From contig NC_092878.1 of NCBI RefSeq assembly GCF_028372415.1, positions 4,057,501-4,121,500 of the forward strand: a stretch of DNA of 64,000 nt, given 5' to 3'. Under the pieces are notes generated by a model that was not told where the DNA came from, searched no databases, and saw only the letters and a program-made list of their open reading frames with translations. Origin of the DNA: Notamacropus eugenii (taxonomy: Eukaryota > Chordata > Mammalia > Diprotodontia > Macropodidae). The position numbers and the translations under genes were made by a program. Shown here in pieces: positions 55,898 to 64,000 of this stretch (the first letter of the stretch is position 1; every line of letters starts with the position of its first letter).

Positions 55898-56128
55898 GTA
55901 TGTACTCACTGGCTGGAATTGGGGGAATGAGAGGGTGTTGGTTGAACATTTATTTTACATTGAATTTATTTTTTCTTTTAAATTTATTGTTAAAAGTAAT
56001 GAACAGAGGGAAATTTGTTTTTCTTAAATTTGTAGGGCGCATGCTGTATTTATGGTGTGAAGCTTTCTTCAGAGTTAAAACTATTTATCTTAAAGTGCAC
56101 CTCTAACACTTTTTTCTCTTATTTTTAG

Positions 56129-56153
56129 CTTGTGGAACCATCCATATGTTCAG
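56129..56153 (+). CDS. SECISBP2L: SECISBP2L coding exon 6, 25-nt microexon (residues 302-310)
   Basis: A 25-nt stretch lies between a TATTTTTAG acceptor preceded by a T-rich tract and a CAG|GTATTT donor. It encodes LVEPSICS plus the first base of Gly. Without it, exon 5 (phase 0 end) cannot join exon 7, which needs one base to its left. With it the frame continues GGTSWSNV. The remembered human protein has a closely similar nine-residue segment at this point, which supports a real exon. Flanking introns are short (231 and 462 nt), a common setting for recognising very small exons. Confidence 0.88.
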
Positions 56154-56615
56154 GTATTTATCTCAGTGTTCTGCTGCTGTCATCCACTACTTGCTACGAA
56201 TCTCCATGTTGTGTCATCTTTCTTGCTGTTTCCTCATGCTCCTTCCTAGATCTTTCAAGCGTTTTTTTAGCTTCTATAGATGAAATTTGAAAATGGAAAA
56301 AAACAAAACTAAAAAACTGTAAGTCTTCCAAAAAAGTTGAAATTAACCCAGATGTCTCCCTTGAGCAGATTAAAAACCTTGAAAGTATATGGCAAGATAC
56401 AGCATGTGTTCAAAATAAGAATTTTATAAAAAAAAATTTTGAGAATTTTCCAAGGTTATATTCTGTGTTTAAATATGGTATTAAAGTCTGTCTGACTTTG
56501 ATGTGGAATTTATTTCAATTAAGAAACATAGGACATCATTTTCCTCTTCTCCTTCCCCTCCTTCATCACCTTGACCTCCTTGTTTCCTTTTCTAAATCTT
56601 TGTCATCACTTGTAG

Positions 56616-56731
56616 GTGGGACAAGTTGGTCCAATGTAACTTCTCAGGCAACTCAGAAAAAACCTTGGATGGAAAAAAATCAGCCGTTTTCTCGAGGTGG
56701 AAGGCAGACTGAGCAAAGAAATAATTCACAG
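56616..56731 (+). CDS. SECISBP2L: SECISBP2L coding exon 7 (residues 310-348)
   Basis: The acceptor is CACTTGTAG and the donor ACAG|GTAACT. The in-phase reading is (G)GTSWSNVTSQATQKKPW, then MEKNQPFSRGGRQTEQRNNSQ, nearly identical to remembered human SECISBP2L. The sequence is polar and low in hydrophobics, so probably disordered, and no known domain is visible. The exon takes two bases to finish the split Gly codon and ends in phase 0, so exon 8 follows directly with VGFRC. Confidence 0.95.
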
Positions 56732-59055
56732 GTAACTCCCGTTTCATAGATTCATAGAGTCGGAGTTAAACCTCAGCGCCGTTTAGAAGTCCTGTTGTGC
56801 CCTTGTTAGCACAGAGACTTTGCCCTCACTCCTCAGACCTGGAAGTGACATAGCCGTCTACTTCACGAGAGGGGAGTGAGGCCCCTGAATGGGGAAGGCC
56901 GTCTCAGTGCCACCTGACGTCATCGCTTCCACTTCTCGTAGGGTCCTGATTCTTTGTTCATCCCCATTTCTGCTGCATTTTTGGATATTTTTCCCCATGG
57001 GTTCCTTCCCCTGAGAGATTTCCCAGACTCCTCATTTATTATATTTGTAACATAGTAATTATCATTGCCTCCATTTCTACCTCCATTGATTTTCATTCAG
57101 ATGTTCTTAATTGTGTTTCCTTTCTCTGATTCTTGGATTTCCTCCTCTAATGAGATCTTTTTAATATGTAGCACCGCTCTTCTCTCATGTCCCATCCTGT
57201 AATCTATCATCTTTCTTTTCTAAAGCCGTATTCCAGGTTTCTATGGTACTTGTGAGGTCAAGTGTCCCTCCACATATTAGGTCTCCTAATACATTTTTCC
57301 AGTGCCTGTACTTTGTGAATTTATATTTAGACACCTGAAGGTTTTATCATTGACTTCTTTTTTGTATTTATCCTCTGAATTTTTGAGCATATTAGCTTCA
57401 TCTATTTTTCCTGTATTTCTAGCAGCTGTCTGTGATAATTTAGCTTGGTAGATATGCTTAAGAAACTTTCTTGTTCACTCTGCCTTTTCAGTTTAAAGTT
57501 TCTTCAATTAGGTTTGTAAGACTTTAAGCAAGGAATATCCTTACCAGCTTTTATTAGGTGCCATCCTTGTTTAGAAACTTGTCATTCCTATACTTTTAGC
57601 CATAGTGCAGATCCATTTCTGAAACCCATTCTCAGGGATGATCATCTTCACCAGCTTTTCACTTTCTAAATCTACTTTTCTCTTTTTTAATCCCTTGCTC
57701 TTAATGAGCAGAATAGATAGAAATGCCACTTGTACCCCAGGGCTTTGCAGTATTGAATAACTGTTTTTAGGTTGTTCTTTTAGACTATGCCTGTGAGTGG
57801 TGAGAAGTGGGAGGTAGTCATTTGATTTGACAAGTTTGGGGTTTACCTAGGAAGGGAGCAGACTGCCCTGGGAAGGTAGACTTCTCTTATTATCAGATTA
57901 ATAAATATCTGTTTCAGTACCTTCAACAGGGAGTTACTGAGGACTACTAGCTACCTTTTCCTATGATCCTTGTTGGACAATCTCTCTACTGACATTATGG
58001 TATCACTCTTTAGAGTGTAAAAGCTCCCTTCATTTTAGGGGATAGAACATCACTTCCGTTCTTCTTATAGCTTCCTTTTGCCTGTAAAATAGCTTTAAAA
58101 AAATCTGTCTCTTACCTTTAGCAATTAGCAACTTTTAACTTGTTCTGGACTTTAGCATTCTTGACGCTGTTCTCATAGTACAGTGCTGGGTTTTTTTGTA
58201 TTCATTGTCATTTACTTCCCCTTGCTTCCATTTTATGTATGTGTATTTTCAAAACCAAAGTTGTTCAGCGAGTTCCCTGTGTGTTCACATTAGTTTCTAA
58301 ATAGAACTTCTTTTTCTTCTTTGCATGAATTGTCAGGATTTTAAAATTTTATTTAGTTTAACTCTCTTTGACTAGCTTTCCTTATAGAATTTTAGGTCAT
58401 AGTATTCTACTTACTTTAACTTTGAGCTTTGAAAATTGAATATTTTTGTGGTGGGCATCAAACTCTGCCCACTTTCCCTTTACTGACTATTATGAACTGT
58501 AACATGGCATAGTTGCTTCTTCCAGATGTTTCCCATCATTTCTGCTTTAGCAGACAGTTTGTCCTTATTAGTAAGAATCAGCTTTTTTCCGCGAAGCAGA
58601 GTTATTGCCGCCTGGAACTTCTTGGTTTTAGGGGTCTTGGTTTTTAAACCCTTTGGCAACAAATGCTTATTGAATTGCTAAACTGGTAACTAGCCCAGAG
58701 TTGTAATGAACTTACCTAGAATTTTTTTTTCATTTCTAAAGGAAAAAAAATCGCTTTCTCTGATGGCAGTAGGGTGATAGGCTGCTAAGTGGCTGAGTTA
58801 CACGAATCTTTGCTTCCATCTGGTCTTGGTGAAACTTCAGAGAACTGATCCTTAGGTACCAGTACCGTGAATTTAAATTGGAAAACTGGAAGAACAAATT
58901 ATTATTATGGAAAACTTATTAGGCAAAGATCTACTTTTTTTTTTAAAGCAGGAATTGTAAGCAACTCTACTTTTTATTAACAGATAAATATTAATAGAAT
59001 GTCATCTGCCTTGGGAGAATCCTCATGGTTTGTGTTCTTTTCCAGTACTGGTAAC
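56732..59055 (+). other. SECISBP2L intron 7, left part
   Basis: T-rich on the plus strand with runs such as TTTCTAAATCTACTTTTCTC. It may be an old reversed repeat, but none could be named. A weak reversed MIR-like segment may lie at 56,750-56,910. Confidence 0.35.
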
Positions 59056-59059
59056 TGAA

Positions 59060-59650
59060 AAAGAACTCCTCCTACAGTCCAGCCAAAGGTCATTCAGCCT
59101 TTCCTTGAAGACCTCTAACGAAGGGGAACTTACTGCCTCCCAAGAGAGCTTTCTCCACTTTTGCGGGTAGCAGTAATAGTTAAAAATTCCTTCCTTCATC
59201 AAGCTGACATTGACCTCTTTGCAGTTTCATCAGTTGCTTTGAGTCTGCCTTCTGGGGCCAAACAAAAATGTCTCATTCTTTTTCCATGTAGCAGCCCTTT
59301 AAATATTTAAAGGTAACTGTCCTGTTCTTCTCCATGATAAATATCCCTAGTTTTCAGCTGATTATCAGATGGTCTGGAGTCAAGGCCCTTTATTATCAGA
59401 TTTATTATCAGTTAATCCTGAGCACTCCTCTGATCAGTGTCTAGCTTATCAATGTCATGCTTAAAATGTGGGGCACGCAACTGAACAGAACATTTCAAAA
59501 GTGATCTAACCAGAGCTAATACAGTAAAGCTGTTAGCTCGTGATTTTGGCCTCTTCATGCAGCCTAAAGTTGTTGCCAGGTCACTCTGTTGATTCATTGA
59601 GTGTAAAGGCCACTAAAACTTACGGATCTTTCTCAGATAAACTGCTGTCT
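59060..59650 (-). mobile_element. CR1/L3-type LINE 3' end in SECISBP2L intron 7
   Basis: The plus strand gives the reversed CR1/L3 text: CCTTGAAGACCTCTAACGAA, GGGGAACTTACTGCCTCCC, TAAATATCCCTAGTTTTCAG and CAACTGAACAGAACATTTC. It is the opposite orientation of the copy at 35.2-36.3 kb and equally old. Confidence 0.75.
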
Positions 59651-60504
59651 AGCAAGCCCAAGTGCTTATAAATTAAGTTTTTAAACCCAAATGAAAGACT
59701 TTATTAACTCCATTAAATAGTTTCATTGCCATATTTTTGAAATATATAAAGTGTGAAAATTCCTACCTTCAGGTTGTAAATTCTGATTTTGCCAAACTTT
59801 TCAGAAATTCAAGACTTCAGTTTTGACCTGGCAGGCTATTAGAGGAGAAAGTATGTGGAGGGGATAAAAACAATCTTGTATTTTTTCCTCAGTGGGAAGG
59901 ATAAGAAATATAAAAAGGGCAGGGTTGGGAGAAGTATAGTGTGTAATTGAATATCATGTTCAGCAGAATATTTATTTCTGATACTGAAACCTAAAGATTT
60001 GTAACTGGTTTTTTTTTCTATTTCCTTATTTATCATAGTAGTCACATCATCTGTCTTTAATTTTTTTTTTGAAGAAGCTCTGTGCAATTCTTTATTCTGA
60101 CCTACCCCATTTTAGGCTTTATCATTTAACAGTAAAGCTCACAAACACCTTTTTGTTATTGACTTTGTATTGTGTATGTTTTGTCTCAACCAGGAAAAAT
60201 TTATTTTGCAAAACTGAAAAAATCAGTTTTAAAAAGGACTCAAGCTACTTTAACATACAACATTTAACATAAGCATTGATGTTATGAGTAACAATCTGGA
60301 AATTATAGATGTTTACCTTCCTTAGTACTTACGTTTTCAGTTTAATGATTTTTTTGCAAATGATACCTTCCATCTTTATTAGAGTTTCTCAAACCTATAA
60401 AGTGAGTAAGTTTAGTTTTTGTATTTAGGACCCGTAGTCACCTCCACATGATGAAATACTAGATGAAGGCTTTGTAGAGAAACACAAATTGATACAAATC
60501 TGTC

Positions 60505-60670
60505 ACTTTTCAATTCAGAGTCATCATTTTAGAAGCAGAAGAGATCTTAGATGTCATCTTGTTTAACTCGTATAATTTACATGGTGAGGCAGTTGAGTCT
60601 TAGAAAAATTAAATGACTTCCCAAGGTCTCAGAGCTAGGATTAGATCCCAGGTAACCTGATGCCATGTTT
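60505..60670 (-). mobile_element. MIR-type SINE fragment (reversed), intron 7
   Basis: GAAGAGATCTTAGATGTCAT, AAATGACTTCCCAAGGTCTC and ATTAGATCCCAGGTAACCTG. Confidence 0.6.
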
Positions 60671-61392
60671 CACAGTCTTTCTGCTCTGCTTTCAGAAGCC
60701 CAGTATTTTCATTAGTCCCTTGTCATGTGTCCAGTGGCCCAATGAGAAGAACAGAATTTCTCAGGCTGTGGTTCTGGTAGTGTGTCGTCACTACCTTATC
60801 AGCTTGTCTCTTAGGAATAAGAGCCAGCTCCTAAGAACGTCAAAAAGTTTCAGAATTCAAAGCATGTGTAAAAGCATTTCCTCTCAAGATTTTTCTGGAT
60901 CTGGTAATTGTACTGTTTGAATTTAGTTAAGAGTTTTGGTTAAAAGCTGAGGTAGCTTAGAGACTGTAGTTTTTAATGCTTTAACATTTTTCTATGCAAG
61001 GAAAGTATCTAACATAATAAATTGAGTACTTCAAAAGAAGTGATCTGAAAGTAGGTAGGATTAACGTTTAATACATTGTTTATTTTGGCCCTTTTTAAAG
61101 CTGAGCATTTTGTTATATTGTAAACAGAGTTACAGTATTTTACTTGAGTGTGTTTTAGTGAAAAAGTTATTTTGATATATCAACTTCCTTGAAAATTCCA
61201 TATTTAAACAGATTTTTTTTTTAAGTACAATTTAAGAATGCTGGTGATAATGAATGTTGAAAAAAACATTTTTACATTTTTGTATGTTAACATTCTCATT
61301 TGTGACTGTTATGTTAAATTAAGTAATTTTTAAAGGTAGTAGTATGAAATCCTAGTACTTTTTTTTGTTCTGTGTTTTTGGGGTTTTTTTAG

Positions 61393-61524
61393 GTTGGTTT
61401 CAGATGCCGTGGACATAGCACATCCTCAGAGAGAAGACAGAGCTTGCAGAAGAGGCAAGAGAGTAAACCGTTAAGCAGCCAGTCTCACAGAGTGGAGCCA
61501 AATCCTGACCCCTTATACTTTGAG
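61393..61524 (+). CDS. SECISBP2L: SECISBP2L coding exon 8 (residues 349-392), last exon in window
   Basis: The exon follows a T-rich acceptor (GGTTTTTTTAG) and ends TTTGAG|GTATTC. It encodes VGFRCRGHSTSSERRQ, a LQKRQESKPLSSQSHRVEP stretch and PDPLYFE. The first 20 or so residues match remembered human SECISBP2L; the second half is more diverged. The exon is 44 whole codons (phase 0 both sides). The frame stays open past the donor until about 61650, so the border rests on the splice consensus and on homology. Remaining exons, including the RNA-binding region, lie to the right of the window. Confidence 0.93.
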
Positions 61525-62289
61525 GTATTCTCTTTTCCTCTGTATGATGTTAATGATTTCTGCCATGGGACATTTATTTTGGATTTTATTCCTATTAATC
61601 TCTCAAGGATTGTTTATTCTGAGTATTTCCATCCCCAGCCCTTAATGTGACACCGGATACAGAGAAAATTAATGAATACTTGTTGTTCTTGTATAAGTGC
61701 ACTGGTCACATAATATTTTTAAACATTTATACCCTATTCGATTTTAAGTTTCTTGAGGATAAGAGAAGTCCCTTTTTAGGGTCATAATGGAAGGAACCGT
61801 AGCTAGGAGAGCTAGTTTCCTCATGTTCCAGATGCAGGGATTGAAGTTCATAAAGCATAACTGATTGCATAGACCACATAGTTCTTGGATTCCAAATGTT
61901 GTATTATGTCCATTATTTTGTCTCTTTTTTATTGGTTGATTCAGAATTGAAATATACTAGTTATGTTTAATAGGCCAATTTTAATGTAGCAGCCACTGCA
62001 TTATCAAGTCAGTAAAAAGCAAAACCAAAAGATCCCAACTTGAAAATGGCAAATCGGAACTAACTTTTCATCTTTTCTTTCTGTGAAAACTGAAGAACAA
62101 GTGGGATAAAGAAGTTCCAGATATCATTTGAGATGTAAAGATTAATGCTGTTTGCAGTCCATTTTTTTTAATTGACTACACCAGTTATTTTGGTTTTGTA
62201 GGTGACGTTTTTGGTATGTACAAGGACTACAGTGATTTCATGTTAATCCCAGGCTTAGCTTATATTAGTCAGTGTTTAACCTTCATTCT

Positions 62290-63960
62290 AGCAGAAGGAG
62301 GCAGCATGCACACATGTAATGCAATACAAAATAGATACAAGTGAGTCTAGAGAGGGAGGGTACTAGCAATGATGGGGATTTGGTAAATCTTTGGGGACGT
62401 GGGAATACTTGAGCTGAGTCCTGGGGGAAGTAATTGTGGAGGTTGGAACGAGAGAACACATTTTAGGGACTGAAGACAGTGCAAAGTCATGGAGGACAGA
62501 TAAGGAGTCCCACATGTTAGGAACTGCAGAAGGCCTTTGGGAAAAAAAGTTACGTGTAGTAAGACTGAAAAAGCTGGGTTGAGTCCAAATGACAGAAGAT
62601 TTTAAAAGCCAAGCAAAAATTTGTATTTGACCCTAAAGGCAATTGGGAGCCAGAGGAGTTTATTGATTAGGGCAGTAACATAGTCAGACCTATATTTAAG
62701 GATAAACAGTTTGGCAGCTGTGTGGAGCACATGCTAGAGAGGGAAGAAACTTGAGGAACAAACACCAGTTAGAAGGTTATTCAGATAGTCCATATGAGAG
62801 GTGACTAGAGCTAGAACTGAGGGGTTTTGCTGTGTGAATTGTGAGAAGGGGTCCAGTACAAGAGAGGTTGTGGAGGTAGAAATACAAGGATTTGGTAGCT
62901 AATTGGATATTTGTGTTGAGAGGAAATGAGGAGTTAATGCTACCTGGTAGGCTAGAAGGTGTTTTTAATAGGATGGTGATGTCTGCAATAGAAATTGGAA
63001 AATTTGGAAGAGGACAGGGTTTTATGGGAGGGAAAGATAAGCTTTGTTTAGTATATGTTAGATTTGAGATGCCAATCAATGGTATGTTCAGTTTGAAATT
63101 AGGCATTTATGTGAGACTGGAGCTTAGGAGAGAGTCTGGGACTAAATATATAGATCTGGATAGATGAATCCATGAGAGACCACCAAGTGAGATAGTATAG
63201 GGTGAAAAGAATTGCAGTGGGTCCAAGACAGAGGTTTGTAGTATACCCACAGTGGGTATGATGCGGATTATGATCCAGCACAAGGGACTGAGAAAGGGAA
63301 GGTAGACAGGTAAGAGAAGAACCATACAAGAGGCATGCCAGAAAAGAGATCTTCTAGGGGAGGGTTGGCAGTGTCAGGATAGCTGAGGATTAAAGAAAAG
63401 GTTTTCAGATTTGGCAGCAAATAGAAAAGATGTTCTGCTGTGTGAAGTCAAAAGCAAAGTGGCAACTCTCTTTAGAAGAGAAAGATGGCTTTTTACAGGA
63501 GTTTGGCTGTGATAGAAGAAGGGGGATAGAATGCTAGCTAGTAGGGATAGTTAGCTAGTGGGAAATGATAGGGACTCCTAAGGATTCTTTTTTAAGAATT
63601 GGGGAGATTTGGGCATGTTGGGAGAAAAAGGAGAAAAAACCAATAGATTGGAAGATGCTGAAGAAAGAGAGAAGAGGAAACAGAAGAGGAAAGGAAAGGG
63701 GATTAGGACAACGGAGGAGGGGGGAAGGGAGAGAGAAAAGAAGTAGAGATTGGGGGTGATTGAGGAGGTGTGGTTTGCTGTAACGAGGTTGGCCTTGGCA
63801 GGGAGAAAGGACCTCTTCTTCACCAGAACTGAGTAAAGGAGGAGGTAGTGGCAGATGACGTCAAGGGTGTCCCTGAATGTCCTCCTCTTAGGGCTTCTTC
63901 CAGTTCTCTTTGGTGCAGCCTGAAGAGCAGGTGGATGAAGTCACTAGTCCAGGGTTAAGG
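62290..63960 (+). repeat. Family A repeat, longest copy, in SECISBP2L intron 8
   Basis: It has GAGCTGAGTCCTGGGGGAAG, TCATGGAGGACAGATAAGG, GGGAGCCAGAGGAGTTTATT, ATAGTCCATATGAGAGGTGA, TGATCCAGCACAAGGGACTG, GGGAGATTTGGGCATGTTGG and GTTGGCCTTGGCAGGGAGAA in the order known from other copies, and continues further 3' than they do. It spans about 1.7 kb and no open frame is convincing. Confidence 0.65.
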
Positions 63961-64000
63961 ATGGGTAGGGCGGGGGAGACATGGAATATGAGAGTAGAAG

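Larger units (their letters stand above)
38160..64000 (+). other. SECISBP2L: SECISBP2L gene span, 5' part (partial at window end)
   Basis: Eight coding exons with consensus GT/AG borders join in phase (30, 179, 325, 139, 230, 25, 116 and 132 nt) into 392 residues. The reading closely follows what I remember of the human SECISBP2L N-terminus. Introns are 7412, 2414, 2806, 4052, 231, 462 and 4661 nt; intron 8 runs off the window. From family knowledge, SECISBP2L is the paralogue of SECISBP2 (SBP2), the SECIS-element RNA-binding protein of selenocysteine incorporation. The SECIS-binding and L7Ae-type domains are C-terminal and are not in this window. The left border is a guess because the transcription start cannot be read; only the coding start at 38311 is firm. 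Confidence 0.93.

Noticed and set aside
55622..55930. Extended open frame around SECISBP2L exon 5
   Set aside because: The frame continues past the GTATGT donor into intron 5, but exon 6 joins in phase; the extension is intron read-through.
62777..63106. 109-codon minus-strand open frame
   Set aside because: Antisense to family A, parallel to the similar chance frame at 1469-1771 in another copy of the same repeat.
1..64000. tRNA, rRNA, snRNA genes, CRISPR arrays or bacterial operon signals
   Set aside because: tRNA-like text is all in SINEs without an intact cloverleaf. Nothing supports a prokaryotic origin or an array of spaced direct repeats.

Overview
The window is vertebrate nuclear DNA, most likely from a marsupial. 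It is AT-rich, CpG-poor outside one island, packed with retrotransposons and has a sparse spliced gene. The marsupial call rests on the repeats: tRNA-derived SINEs whose 3' tails match an RTE-like LINE, many MIR/CORE-SINE and L2 copies, CR1/L3 remnants, and two L1-derived elements that carry ORF1 but no ORF2 (half-L1, HAL1-like). I cannot fix the species.

Positions 1 to about 37,500 are intergenic; I found no exon of a cellular gene there. This part holds stacked repeats: an inverted pair of RTE-like 3' ends (1.84-2.33 and 4.55-5.01 kb), a long decayed L1 (12.5-16.2 kb), a fossil Tigger/pogo transposase (22.3-22.8 kb), an L2 split by a SINE and by a 3.85 kb HAL1-like insertion (24.8-28.66 kb) with an intact 362-codon ORF1, a dimeric minisatellite (29.8-30.2 kb), a second, broken HAL1-like copy (32.85-35.1 kb) and a CR1/L3 3' end (35.2-36.3 kb). 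A long unclassified repeat, called family A here, recurs about nine times, always in the same orientation.

Positions 37,560-38,770 are a CpG-island promoter without a TATA box. It drives the only cellular gene found, the plus-strand 5' part of SECISBP2L (SECIS-binding protein 2-like). Eight coding exons (38,311 to 61,524) join in perfect phase into 392 residues, roughly the first third of a protein that I recall as about 1,100 residues in human. The L7Ae-type RNA-binding region lies in exons beyond the window. Notable details are a short upstream ORF in strong Kozak context, a 25-nt microexon whose skipping gives an immediate stop, a (CAG)4 tandem splice acceptor, and a DSGYCS phosphodegron-like motif. 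The introns hold SINEs, an L1 fragment, a CR1/L3 copy and family A.

I saw no RNA gene, CRISPR array or multi-gene system. The most interesting items are the HAL1-like insertion with an apparent 1.08 kb 3' transduction and the splicing/uORF features of SECISBP2L. Repeat boundaries were judged by eye and may be off by tens of bases; family names are from memory.
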